Positions 1-10,834 of a stretch of 64,000 nucleotides of DNA are shown here, piece after piece. How positions within the stretch are numbered: the first letter of the stretch is position 1; every line of letters starts with the position of its first letter. This DNA comes from Macrostomum hystrix (Eukaryota > Platyhelminthes > Macrostomidae): positions 4,199,501 through 4,263,500 of the forward strand of contig CATNEN010000033.1 of NCBI GenBank assembly GCA_950097015.1. Direction: 5' to 3'. The notes beneath the pieces are model-generated. The model worked only from the letters and a program-made list of their open reading frames with translations. It was not told the DNA's origin and searched no databases. A program made the translations under genes and the position numbers.

Positions 1-845
1 TAGAAATGCTTTCGTTTTTTAGAAAAGCTCCTCTGTTTCCTAGAAACCCTTTCGTTTCTTAAAAAAGCTCCCCCGTTTCATAGAAACCCTTCGTTTCTTA
101 GAAAGTCTCTTCCGTTTCCATGAAACTCTTTCGTTTCTTTGAAAATCTATTCCGTTTCCTAGAAATCCTTTCGTTTTTTTATAAAAGCTCCTCTGTTTCC
201 TAGAAACCCTTTCGTTTCTTAAAAAAGCTCCCCCCGTTTCATAGAAACCCTTCGTTTCTTAGAAAGTCTCTTCCGTTTCCATGAAACTCTTTCGTTTCTT
301 TGAAAATCTATTCCGTTTCCTAGAAATCCTTTCGTTTTTTTAGAAAAGCTCCTCTGTTTCCTAGAAACCCTTTCGTTTCTTAAAAAAGCTCCCCCCGTTT
401 CATAGAAACCCTTTCGTTTCTTAGAAACTCTCTTCCGTTCCTGGCAACCCTTTACTTTCTTAAAATAGCTCCTGCGTTTCCTAAAAACCCTTTCGCTTCT
501 TAGAAAAGCTCATCCTTTTCATAGAAACCCTTCGTTTCTTAGAAAGTCTCTTCTGTTTCCATGAATCTCTTTCGTTTCTTAGAAACCCTTTTGTTTCTTA
601 GAAAATTGCTCCCGTTTCCTAGAAATCCTTTCTTTTTTCCTAGAAAATCTCTTCCGTTTCCTTGAAACCTTTCGAGTCCTAAAAAATCCCTCAATTTTCT
701 TTGAAACTCAGATAAATCTGTTCGAAACAATTTGAAACGGTTTTATGAGATCTAATTTCTCTTGGAAACTATTGTCCCTTTCTAAGAAATTCTCATCCCT
801 CTCGTAGAATAAAATATATTTCTTAGAAAATGCATATCTATCTTA
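1..845. repeat. Diverged tandem array, TTTCNNAGAAA-type core, about 160-bp higher-order unit
   Basis: Degenerate repeats of GTTTCCTAGAAACCC and TTTCGTTTCTTAGAAA. The landmark GCTCCTCTGTTTCC recurs at 27, 187 and 348, giving a higher-order period of about 160 bp for the first three copies, after which the array decays. It is cut by the left edge. Confidence 0.85.
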
Positions 846-1729
846 GAAATTCGCATCATTGCCAACAATTTTTGTTTGTCTCTCCAGCCCAGAGGATACA
901 TACAGATTTAGCCCAGATTCAGTGGCCAACATTCAGTCTTGCATTTTGCTGCGTTGCTGCATCCACCGTGGGTGTCTACTGCTGAAGCAGAGCCGGTGGC
1001 CGCTACAAGCGAGATATACAAATACTCGCCCGCCTGCCCCATAGAAGGAAAAATCGAAATGACAGGACGAAAGCTGAATTAAAAACGCAGGCCAAAGTCT
1101 TTCCGCAGGCGATGTACTTTTCTGTGATGCAATGAGCTGCAGTCTGTGAACTGCTGGGAACCCGCCGAATCAATTTTTCATTAAAAAAACTCCTATTAAA
1201 TTTCACATTTTCAAATAGAAAATTCACTCCATTGATTCGCCACCTGTCGTGTTATTCTCTGATGTCGAACTGTTTTAATAGAAACAGGAAAACAAATATG
1301 GAATTTTAAAAAGTGCTATTTAGGTTTGCCATTTCGAAAGCGGCTAGTTAAGGTCGGCTGCACTCACGGAGCGCCCGTAACCCACTTTGTAGCTGAGCAT
1401 TGCTTTTTTGTAAAGTCCTGAATTTCTCCTTTAGGGGTCTGGCTGCCGAATCGCGACGTGTCCCTCTATTTCCCATCTGTCTTCTCTCCCCGTAAATGCA
1501 TTTTAATTCCTGTGGCTTGATAAGGGCAGCTTTAGGGCGAATTCCAGCACTCAAATATCCTAAAATCCCACCGAAAATATACACCAGAACAAGCCGGACA
1601 TGCGCAATGGCAAGATTAGCAACGGACTGGCTAATGCGAATGGGGAGAAAACTCCCGGCATGGGAATAAACAAAAAGACCAGCCACAACAGATTGTGATT
1701 CCTGAATCCCTTCTGATCCATTCAATCCG
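846..1729. other. Unique sequence, no supported gene
   Basis: Non-repetitive sequence. A 143-codon minus-strand frame at 1348-1779 has one hydrophobic stretch but no recognisable motif or matching splice sites. I see nothing firm. Confidence 0.4.
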
Positions 1730-2510
1730 TCACTCTTACTCCAAATCTCTCCCTCCTCTTCTACCCTTTTCTCTCCCACCTCTTCTACGATTTTCTCCTA
1801 CCTCTTCTCCCCTTTTCTCCCCCCCTCTTCTCCCCATTTCTCTCTCACCTCTTCCTCTCTTCTCTCTCACCTCTTCCTCTCTTCTCTCTCCCACCTCTTC
1901 TCCCCTTTTCTCTCACCTCTTCTACCCTTCTCTCCCACCTCTTCCTCTCTTCTCTCTCACCTCTTCCTCTCTTCTCTCTCCCACCTCTTCTCCCCTTTTC
2001 TCCCCCCCTCTTCTCCCCATTTCTCTCTCACCTCTTCCTCTCTTCTCTCTCACCTCTTCCTCTCTTCTCTCTCCCACCTCTTCTCCCCTTTTCTCTCACC
2101 TCTTCTACCCTTCTCCCCCACCTCTTCCTCTCTTCTCTCTCACCTCTTCCTCTCTTCTCTCTCCCACCTCTTCTCCCCTTTTCTCTCACCTCTTCTACCC
2201 TTCTCTCCCACCTCTTCCTCTCTTCTCTCTCACCTCTTCCTCTCTTCTCTCTCCCACCTCTTCTCCCCTTTTCTCTCACCTCTTCTACCCTTCTCCCCCA
2301 CCTCTTCCTCTCTTCTCTCTCACCTCTTCCTCTCTTCTCTCTCCCACCTCTTCTCCCCTTTTCTCTCACCTCTTCTACCCTTCTCTCCCACCTCTTCCCC
2401 CCTTCTCTCTACCACGTCTACTACCCTTCTCTCTCACCTCTTCTCCCATTTTCTCTCCCACTTCTTCCCCCCTCCTCTCCCACCTCTTCTCCCCTCCTCT
2501 CTTCTATCTA
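1730..2510. repeat. Pyrimidine-rich minisatellite with exact 90-bp higher-order unit
   Basis: Built from CCTCTTCTCC-type blocks. TCTTCTACCCTTCTC recurs at 2101, 2191, 2281 and 2371, an exact 90-bp period. The purine/pyrimidine strand asymmetry suits triplex formation. Open reading frames here are repeat translations. Confidence 0.9.
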
Positions 2511-2715
2511 TTTTAACCCTTAATCTCCCACCTTTACTCCTTCACCCCTCTCTTCTCTGATAGTTTCTCTACTCTTTTTTTCTATCTATTGTCCTCTCTT
2601 ATCTCCCGTGTCTTTTATCACTTCTCTATCTCTGCGTGACCGAATCCACACAGAGTAAAAAATTTTTTTATGTAGCAAGAAAATTAGGAGAGTGTAGGTA
2701 AATATTTGCACTCAC

Positions 2716-2885
2716 CTTGCCGTAAGCGGTTTCAAAGGAGCATTCGGCTGCTGCTGGTGCTGCTGCTGAGGTGTCGGAGAGGCTGCCAGCCGCTGCTGCA
2801 ATGCAATCATGTAGGTCTTTGGCGGTGGTCGTGGCGGCAGTGAGCTAGTGTTTGACCTGTGCTGCATGGCTATAAGAGTTGTTCC
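2716..2885 (-). CDS. Proline/glutamine-rich exon at left end
   Basis: Bounded by a CAG acceptor at 2886-2888 (phase 0, as required by the 5865-6004 exon) and a GTGAGT donor at 2714-2715 and beyond. It encodes SSLPPRPPPKTYMIALQQRL, which contains a PxxP-type SH3-ligand-like stretch, followed by glutamine-rich sequence. Further exons should lie to the left but none is convincing inside the window. Confidence 0.45.
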
Positions 2886-5800
2886 CTGCACTGGCGATCC
2901 CCAAATGCGTGCCTGAGTTATCCGCAGATTCGACTGTCTACAGATCAAATAGCGACTTTGTTTTACTATTTTGTCCTTGGTTTTTTGACGCATTTCCTAC
3001 CTTTTTAGGGTGCGCCAGCCAAGCCAATGCGCCCCACCCCCAGTCCTCCCAGCCAATGGGAGAGGACCTTGCATTCGGATACGAGTATGAAGTAGACAAG
3101 GGGCAAAACGAGTGCGTTTTCCCTTGACACCTGCCCCAACCCGTGCCTCGGAAAGGTAGTCGAAATGGGATATTATTAAATTTAAGGATTGTATGCTAAA
3201 AAGGCTTGGCGAGCTATTGCTTTGCGGTTTATCTACGCTTCTGTGTCTGCAGTCTGGCAGTAGCGAGTTCAGCTTGGTGCCTGCTTTATCAGGTCAGTTG
3301 GATACCTTCAGACACCTGGCTAAACCACCTGGCTGTGGCACCAGCAGATAGTTGTAGCGAATTGAAAATGCAGATACCCATAAAATTGAGAATGGGTACA
3401 AGGATGTTAAAACAAATTTCAGGAATAACGTAGGTAGAACGACCCTAAGGTGACAGTTACTCTGACTCGTATGTGCCGGACAACTACAAATGATAATAGT
3501 CATGTACAGAAGATGACAGGCAGTTATAGAAGATGACAGACAGTTATAGAAGATGACAGACAGTTACAGAAGATTACAGGCAGTTACAGAAGATGACAGA
3601 CAGTTATAGAAGATGACAGACAGTTACAGATGATGACACACAGGTACAGAAGATGACAGACAGTTACAGAAGATGACAGACAGTTACAGATGATGACACA
3701 CAGGTACAGAAGATGACAGACAGTTACAGATGATGACACACAGGTACAGAAGATGACAGACAGTTACAGATGATGACAGGCAGTTACAGAAGATGACAGA
3801 CAGTTACAGATGATGACAGGCAGTTACAGATGATGACAGGCAGTTACAGAAGATGACAGACAGTTACAGATGATGACAGGCAGTTACAGAAGATGACAGG
3901 CAGTTACAGAAGATGACAGGCAGTTTTAGATGATGACAGGCAGTTACAGAAGATGACAGGCAGTTACAGAAGATGACAGGCAGTTTTAGATGATGACAGG
4001 CAGTTACAGAAGATGACAGGCAGTTACAGAAGATGACAGGCAGTTACAGAAGATGACAGGCAGTCACAGAAGATGACAGGCAGTTACAGAAGATGACAGG
4101 CAGTTACAGATGATGACACACAGGTACAGAAGATGACAGGCAGTTATAGAAGATGACAGGCAGTTACAGAAGATGACAGGCAGTCACAGAAGATGACAGG
4201 CAGTTACAGAAGATGACAGGCAGTTACAGATGATGACAGACAGCTACAGAAGATGAAAGACAGGTACAGAAGATGAAAGACAGGTACAGAAGATGACAGA
4301 CAGCTACAGAAGATGACAGACAGCTACAGAAGATGACAGACAGCTACAGAAGATGACAGACATCTACAGAAGATGAAAGACAGGTACAGAAGATGAAAGA
4401 CAGGTACAGAAGATGAAAGACTGTTACAGAAGAGACAATGTCAGATGGCTGGTTAGGTACAGAAATTTACATGAAGTTACAGTTACAGAAAGACTGTCCC
4501 TGTGAACTGTCAGCTAACGTGGAAAATTTATATCAGAATTCCCGTGAAGTGGCTGATGAGGCAGGCATTCTCGATGCAGAATTTAATGAGGAGCCGGGTT
4601 CTGTTGCACTTTTGATATCATTTTCTGGCGTAAACAATCGTGCAGTCATGCGGTGAGACTGGATGCTTCACTCATCTGCGTAATTCCCTGTAATCCCACT
4701 GGAAATCTCCCAGTTTCAAAGGTTTCGAATTACTTCAACCGGGTGTCGGTGTCGCCATGATAAAAAATCCTTTTTTGAGGAAACTGAGGAAATCAAAGCA
4801 CGGAAAGCCAAGCCAGATGCTTATTTGAAAAAGCAACTGGAAAACATTTTCCCATAAGGGTGTTCTTGATGAGAATAATATTTATCCCCAGAGTGCGGCG
4901 GCTTAGTCACGGATCGAGACCTCATGCTGTTAAAGAAACAGCACCTTTTTAATTTGTGCTTCTTTGAAAACTAAATCTTTAAAAAGTTCTGTGAGTGATT
5001 AGAATTACTGGGAAACAACTCTTGACATATCCCATCTGTCACTCTACCCACCTCCCATATCCCATCTGTCACTCTACCCACCTCCCATATCCCATCTGTC
5101 ACTCTACCCACCTCCCATATCCCATCTGTCACTCTACCCACCTCCCATATCCCATCTGTCACTGTACCCCACCTCCCATATCCAATCTGTCACTCTACCC
5201 ACCTCCCATATCCCATCTGTCACTCTACCCACCTCCCATATCCCATCTGTCACTGTACCCCACCTCCCATATCCAATCTGTCACTCTACCCACTTCCCAT
5301 ATCTAATCTGTCACTCTACCCACTTCCCATATCTAATCTGTCACTCTACCCACCTCCCATATCTAATCTGTCACTCTACCCACCTCCCATATCCCATCTG
5401 TTACTCTACCCACCTCCCATATCTAATCTGTCACTCTACCTACTTCCCATATCCAATCTGTCACTCTACCCACCTCCCATATCCCATCTGTCACTCTATC
5501 TGTCACTAATCTACCAGTTCGAAATGATCAGGCTTTGTTTTGCCAGCTGAATATTCAATAAAATAAGTAGTCTACGAGCTAATTGCTACTCTGATATCAG
5601 AGTGGGGTTATTCAGTCGTGTCTTGTCGGTGCCTTGTTTATACGACCGAACCCACACTGACCCGTTCAAGCCAGAGCTGACTGCAAAACAGTTACCAGTC
5701 GCCCCCACACCCGACAGGAAGTGTCTGTAAGAGAGAAATTTCACAGTGCAACCCGAGACACAACCGGCCGCCTTAAACTGACTTGCTAACTGGCGTCACA

Positions 5801-7936
5801 ATGTGGCCTAACAGGGTATTTGATATGCGAAATTTTAATCCTATTCAGCCAGTCAGTCACGCACCTTCTTTTTCTTGAACAGCTCCGCTGCCAAGAATAC
5901 CTGCTGCTTGGTGGCGGCTCCGTCTGGCGCCTCGGCAATGGCGGGCAGGCAGGCCACCACGCGGCTGCGGCAGCTGTCGGCGCTGTGAACCGTGAGCTGG
6001 CAGACTGCGGATTGGGGCAGCGTGAGAACAAGTGACAGACTGGGTGCGAGCTGTCAGGACAAGTGTCATACTGGGTGCGAAAAGAGCAAGATAAGTTGTC
6101 ATTTGTCACTGCCAGCTAATTTGTGTCAGAGCAAGCTAATTAGTCTCAGAGCAAGCTAATTAGTGTCAGTGCAAGATAATTAGTGTCAGTCCAAGCTAAT
6201 AAGTGTCAGAGCAAGATAATTAGTGTCAGTGCAAACTAATTAGTGTCAGTGCAAGCTAATTAGTCTCAGAGCAAGGTAATTAGTGTCAGTGCAAGCTAAT
6301 TAGTGTCAGTCCAAGCTAATAAGTGTCAGAGCAAGATAATTAGTGTCACTGCAAACTAATTAGTGTCAGAGCAAGCTAATTAGTGTCAGTCCAAGCTAAT
6401 TAGTGTCAGTGCAAGCTAATTAGTCTCAGAGCAAGGTAATTAGTGTCAGTGCAAGCTAATTAGTCTCAGAGCAAGGTAATTAGTGTCAGTGCAAGATAAT
6501 TAGTGTCAGTCCAAGCTAATAAGTGTCAGAGCAAGATAACTAGTGTCACTGCAAGCTAATTAATGTCACTGCAAACTAATTAGTGTCAGAGCAAGCTAAT
6601 TAGTGTCAGTCCAAGCTAATTAGTGTCAGTGCAAGCTAATTAGTCTCAGAGCAAGGTAATTAGTGTCAGTGCATGATAATCAGTGTCAGAGCAAGATAAT
6701 AAGTGTCAGAGCAAAACAATTAGTGTCAGCTCACCGCGGCAGCGCAGCCTGTAGCCGGTGTCCTCGTCAGTCTGGCAGACAGCGCACGGCCCAGAGCTGA
6801 CATTCAGCCAGTCGTGCTCGCCAGGTGTCTGCGGAGCAGTCGGCGTTAGGCCCAGCTGCTGCTGCTGCTGCTTGTGCTTCATGCGGTAGCTGCTGCCCAG
6901 CCTGAACAGAAAGCTGCGCCTCTTCTTTCGGGTGTGCTGCTCGCTTTCAATTGTGTTATTTTGGGGGGGGTTGGTGGAAGAATGGAGCCCAAGTGCTTCC
7001 AGACAAGTTGGCAGCTTGGAAATCCTTTTGAACCGCCGGCCGATCAGACCGTGGCTAAGGAATAATTTCCCCAATAAAATTCAGGCCAGTATCGTCACTC
7101 CCAGCTTACGTCCCCAAAGTCTAGCCCTGTTTTCCTTTGCTTCGAGTGGCGAAATTGCAGCGAATTTTCAGTCAGGCCCAACCCCACGGGACAGCCTCGG
7201 GTGTTTAGAAGGCTTATAGGGTCGCTGCAACAGATCTCGACCACCAGTTGTCCTAGAAACTAGGCCAGAGTTGGTTAAATTAGGATGATGATGCTGCTGC
7301 TGCTCCTGCTCCTTGTCGAGCGAGTTAAAAAGTGTGAAGAAAAATTCCAAAATGCGCTTCTGTTCGAGCCGAAATTTCCGCCTCAGTTGTCTAATTGCGT
7401 GGGCGTCAGACGAGAAAGTGGACTGAGGAATTTTTGCCAGAGACAAGCTCGACAGGACGGGCCCACGAGACGATGAGCAGTTTTTTAAGAAGACACTTTG
7501 AGACTGCAACCAGAATGCCTTGGAGATGAGATTTATAAATACTTTTTTATATGCCGCAGAAGAATAGAATGTGAAAAAGCAGTTCTGACTACTGACAGCC
7601 AAATCTCAGTAGAGTGATACGAATATGTGCAGTAAAAATATAAACTTTCAGCTAGGAAAAAGCTGAGCACGAATAGCTTACGCGCTCAAATCGCCGATCA
7701 GAGACGGCGTGCTGATCGATCTTGCAGCGGCGGAGAGGGCGAGAGCCGAAGGCGTTGTCGACGTTGTCGCCGAGTTGACGACATCGACTGTTGGCGCGGT
7801 TGGCGACAGCAAAGGCGATGGCGAGGTCAACGGTGACTGTGGAGGCATTGTGCCGGTGACCGGTGCCGAAAAATGGCTATGCTGCGTTGTCGGTGGAGTC
7901 ACCTTGCTCCAGGCTTCTGATAACGTATCCTGATGA

Positions 7937-7972
<36 letters not shown>

Positions 7973-10216
7973 TGTTGCTGGAGATCCTCCATCGACTTGC
8001 CAGTCTCTGTCTGCACACAAGCAGTTTCGCGATGTCCATCCTGCATTTGTTACGGAGTTGGACTGGCTTTGCATCTAAATTTTGAATGACAAGAATATAA
8101 TATAATGGGCACAGAGCGTTTTGGTCAGTGAACTTTCTGGTTAAATACTTCTGGAAAAATATTAAATGAACACAGCCTCTAAACACATCTCACCTCGTCC
8201 GTGTCGGATTCTGCACTGCACAGGTAGTAGTGCTCTGAAATGATCAAAATTACCATACTAGTCAAATATAGTCTCGCTTTATGATAACAACATAATATAC
8301 TTGCAATATACTTGTTATACTTGTTAGATTCCGCTAAACGCTGAGCACAGACACAGCTGGGCACATCTGCTCTGAATTTTTCATCGTCAGGTGGTGTACA
8401 GTCTCACTGCGTCTTTGGCGGGTTGGTTGACCTCCTGGACGTAAATTGCACGACAAAGCCCCCAGCCTCCCCTCCGCGGAACCCCTGTCACATGCTTGTG
8501 GTTAAGGGGATTCCCGCAACAATACTTTCTAAAAATAGTATCAACTGGGCCTCCCCTCCCGGCAGCCAATCAAATCTGACGGGATTGGCGGGCCAATGCA
8601 GCTTGGAGTGCTGGCACCCACCCCTCGCGTGGCTGGCCTCCAGGCCAGGAAACACAAGCAGGTCCTGGTCCAGCGCTGAGGTGGCCGACTTGGCTAGATT
8701 GGTTGTCATGACAACCAGCGGGGCGGCTGTCGGCGTCCGCCAGCTGGCGACTCGAACGACGGCGTCCTCCGGGCCGGGACGGCGACGCTGACGACGTCGG
8801 GCGGCCGCGGAAGCGACGGCGCGCAGCCATAGACGTAGGCGCTCCGACGAGGCCATCGCCGACCGGGGACACCTACGGTCGCTTAGCAACGCTTGCCGCA
8901 GCCGGTCATCGTCCAGCCATGGATCCATCGACGCTGATGCTGCAGACTGCGAAGAGAGATGGACGAGCAGCTCAACGAGGCTCTCCAGCCAGCCGCGGAC
9001 TGCCAACCAGAGCAGCACCGACAGTTCCGGATGGTCGTCGTTGACCCAGTTTTTGAAGTCGTCTTCGCCTACAGTCAAGCGACTCAGAGCGTCGCCGAGA
9101 CGTCGATCGTCGGTGTCGTCGGCGTGGGCGTCGGTGTCGGCGAGGTTGGCCAGCTCCGGCGGCACCGACGGGAAGTTGGCGGCAATGGCCGCGGCAACAG
9201 CGGCCATGGGATCCGGGACGAAGGTGAAACTGAGATCGGCGAGAATCGGTTGAGAATCGGCCGACGACGTCGAAGGATGAACGGCAGCGGCGGCGGCGGC
9301 TGCCGAGGGCAGCCTATGCAGGCTAAGCCGAACGGTTTCCGGGGCATCGTGCTCTGCAGATTTAAAGTCATCCCATAGGGTTTTTTAGGAAATCCTCAAA
9401 CGCTAAAGAAAGCCTCTGGATGGGAATCCCCAAGATATAAAATCCTCCAAAAATAACCTTAGGATGGGGAATTCCCAAATGAGCGAAGCCCCCCTAAGAT
9501 GAACAGCGATCGGGAATTCCCAAGTGAACGTAAATCCTCAGGTTTGGGATAATCGATATCTGGACGAGCAAAGGTAAAGAGGATAATTTTAAAGCGATTC
9601 GACAATAAACAAGTTTCCCAACTGGAGTTGTCACCAGCGGACTCACCTGGGATTCTGGAGAACAGCGCCCCGCAGCCGGGGACCAGTTCGCAGGACGCCA
9701 GGTGGCGCCTGTTGAGTCCCTCGTAGACCAGGCAGTAGCGACGACCGGCGGTTAGCAGCTTCTCATCCGACAGGTGAATGAAAATTGGGTCGCCTCCCTA
9801 AAGAGAAACAAATGGCAGGAAATGCCCGCTATGTACTACTATTTAATAAGACACAAAGTGGTACGGCTTAGCTTAAGTAGAAAGTGGCGACAGTGCCTGT
9901 GCCTATAATGCCAGTTTCAATAGCCTGGCCTGCTATGTTCGATAAATTAAATAAAACCAATCCGAATAGCTAATAAATGAGCTAAATATGACTTTGTTTA
10001 TCCGCGCTGATTCAAGTCTAGACTGTGACCCAGAGGACTAAGGACTAAGGAATGTGGGGGCATAGGCCAGCTCACAGTTAAGGAGGCCTGCTTCGGCACC
10101 AGCGCGGCCTTCTGTGTTGATGCAGCCGGAGCTGCCTGAGCCTCCGGGTGGGGCTTGAAGAAGCTCCAGAAGCTGCTGTCGGCGCTGTTGCCCTTCTGCA
10201 TGCTGAGCAAGACCGT
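2716..10216 (-). CDS. Unidentified multi-exon gene(s) with C1/PHD-like zinc cluster
   Basis: Eight exons on the minus strand fit together in phase: 10076-10216, 9647-9797, 8622-9353 (optional), 8194-8234, 7682-8040, 6735-6943, 5865-6004 and 2716-2885. Translation could start at ATG 10199-10201 (MQKGNSADSSFWSFFKPHPE). Alternatively the exon near 10.2 kb, which is also phase 0 from 10216, could continue the TEX14-like transcript. A promoter-like cluster near 8.5 kb suggests a second, shorter transcript starting before 8234. The only domain-like part is a C1/PHD-type Cys/His cluster across exons 6735-6943 and 5865-6004. The rest is low complexity or unrecognised. The last exon ends at a GTGAGT donor, so the gene runs off the left edge or has exons I missed. 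I cannot name the family. Confidence 0.45.
3488..4440. repeat. 20-bp minisatellite, core GATGACAGGCAGTTACAGA
   Basis: About 47 copies with variants AAGATGAAAGACAGG and TGATGACACACAGG clustered in blocks. It lies in the putative intron between the exons at 5865 and 2885. Confidence 0.95.
4441..5017. other. Unique spacer between two arrays
   Basis: Non-repetitive sequence without supported exons, lying in the putative 3-kb intron of the unidentified minus-strand gene. Confidence 0.4.
5018..5510. repeat. 30-31-bp minisatellite, core CTGTCACTCTACCCACC
   Basis: About 16 copies with CCCATATCCCATCTGTCA variants. It lies in the same putative intron as the 3.5-4.4 kb array but has an unrelated unit. 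Confidence 0.95.
5865..6943 (-). CDS. C1/PHD-like Cys-His cluster split over two exons
   Basis: Exon 6735-6943 encodes a basic patch (RKKRRSFLFRLGSSYRMKHK), a short glutamine run and GPCAVCQTDEDTGYRLRCR; exon 5865-6004 continues VCQLTVHSADSC, then RSRVVACLP, and ends FKKKK at GTGCGT. Joined in phase 1 they give H-x9-C-x2-C-x11-C-x2-C-x4-H-x4-C-x6-C, close to the C1 signature (H-x12-C-x2-C-x13/14-C-x2-C-x4-H-x2-C-x7-C) but with shortened loops. It could be an atypical C1 that does not bind diacylglycerol, or a PHD-like finger. The intron between, 6005-6734, is almost wholly a 20-bp array. Confidence 0.6.
6010..6730. repeat. 20-bp minisatellite filling an intron, core AGCTAATTAGTGTCAGTGCA
   Basis: About 31 regular copies from 6105, with degenerate GTGTCA/CTGTCAG copies back to about 6015. 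The array occupies nearly the whole 730-bp intron between exons 6735-6943 and 5865-6004. Confidence 0.95.
6944..7681. other. Intron of unidentified minus-strand gene
   Basis: Unique sequence between two phase-matched exons. No array and no additional exon recognised. Confidence 0.4.
7682..8234 (-). CDS. Exons at 8.2 and 7.9 kb: micro-exon plus polyQ/Ser-Pro-Thr region
   Basis: A 41-bp micro-exon (8194-8234) between CATTTCAG and GTGAGA encodes HYYLCSAESDTDE. The next exon (7682-8040) encodes a glutamine run (CAG tract at 7939-7980) and a long Ser/Thr/Pro/Ala-rich stretch ending SISTPSLIGDLSA before a GTAAGC donor, phase 2. Micro-exons of this kind are easily missed; the support is two good splice sites and phase agreement on both sides. 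Confidence 0.5.
8529..8597 (-). promoter_or_regulatory. CCAAT cluster plus TATA/MEF2-like box (possible alternative promoter)
   Basis: Reading on the minus strand, three CCAAT/ATTGG boxes (8593-8597, 8584-8588, 8566-8570) precede CTATTTTTAG (8529-8538) at a spacing usual for a core promoter. Initiation near 8500 would give a leader that can splice at GCA|GTGAGA near 8409 to the micro-exon at 8194-8234. Confidence 0.35.
8622..9353 (-). CDS. Long acidic/alanine-rich exon, possibly with EF-hand-like end
   Basis: The frame is open from an ATCTGCAG acceptor (exon start 9353) for more than 800 bp. It begins EHDAPETVRLSLHRLP in the phase required by the exon at 9647-9797. LTVGEDDFKNWVNDDHPELS looks like the exiting half of an EF-hand, but no complete calcium loop is visible. 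The 3' boundary is uncertain; an AGGG|GTGGGT donor at 8622 restores phase with the 41-bp exon at 8194-8234. Codon composition stays GC-rich to about 8700 and then decays. Confidence 0.4.
9647..10216 (-). CDS. Exons at 10.1 and 9.7 kb of unidentified gene
   Basis: Exon 10076-10216 encodes an aromatic and alanine-rich stretch (SSFWSFFKPHPEAQAAP) and ends at TTAACT|GTGAGC, phase 0. Exon 9647-9797, between CTCTTTAG and GTGAGT, has no ATG but is clearly coding: GGDPIFIHLSDEKLLTAGRR, then YCLVYEGL and a Cys-containing tail ending in phase 1. The compact beta-rich look could be part of a folded domain. I do not recognise it. Confidence 0.55.
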
Positions 10217-10834
10217 CTAGATCTGACTGACGGACAATGATAGCATTGCGTTGAAATTGCCGCGCTGTATATCACAATCCACGCCCTCTAAAACCGGTTT
10301 GTTTTGCTTCGCCTTGTATATAGGTGGCTGGCAGCCTGGTAGGGCAATGGCCGGGGCCGCCCTAAATGTACTTTGGCCGATCGAACACTAAATCTCTACA
10401 ATGAAAACTGAGAGAAAGGTATAGAGAGGAAGTGGGACAGAGTTGGTTGGCTGTGGTGTGGGGTGCACAGTTGAAGCTTATTGATTATTTTCTCTGATTT
10501 CTGTCTTCCAATATTCCACGGGCCTAGGGGAGCAGGGCTGGCTTTCTGTGCAATCCGGAGCAGTAACGTGAGCGCCAAGGCCAAGCTGTGAGTGTTTTTG
10601 TAGCTCCAGTCGAGCTGCCAAGTGCCCAGCGAACACCGCGAAAGCATAGGCGATTATTGGACTGATCAGGCCTGTCAAAATATGGCCAAAGTACTAGAAA
10701 GACCGGATAAACAAGGAATAGGAATCTGCGGAAGCGAAACCCGAGAGGATATGAGCAGTGGCTGGCGAAAGGAAAAACTAAAGGACCTTGGGAGACTCGT
10801 GGCGTCTTGGAAGAACGGAATGGGAGAAGAGACT
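10217..10834. other. Unique sequence 5' of the exon at 10.2 kb
   Basis: Could be the promoter of the minus-strand gene (if it starts at 10201) or intron. TATATAGG near 10315-10323 is the only TATA-like string. No supported coding. Confidence 0.35.

Noticed and set aside
1348-1779. A 143-codon minus-strand frame with a hydrophobic segment
   Set aside because: No homology recognised, no clear splice or promoter context, and it runs into the repeat at one end.
1695-2516. A 273-codon Ser/Pro/Leu/Phe protein
   Set aside because: Translation of the 90-bp pyrimidine repeat; no other evidence.
3488-4440. Regular spaced repeats as a CRISPR array
   Set aside because: Units are head-to-tail without unique spacers, and this is a eukaryotic genome.
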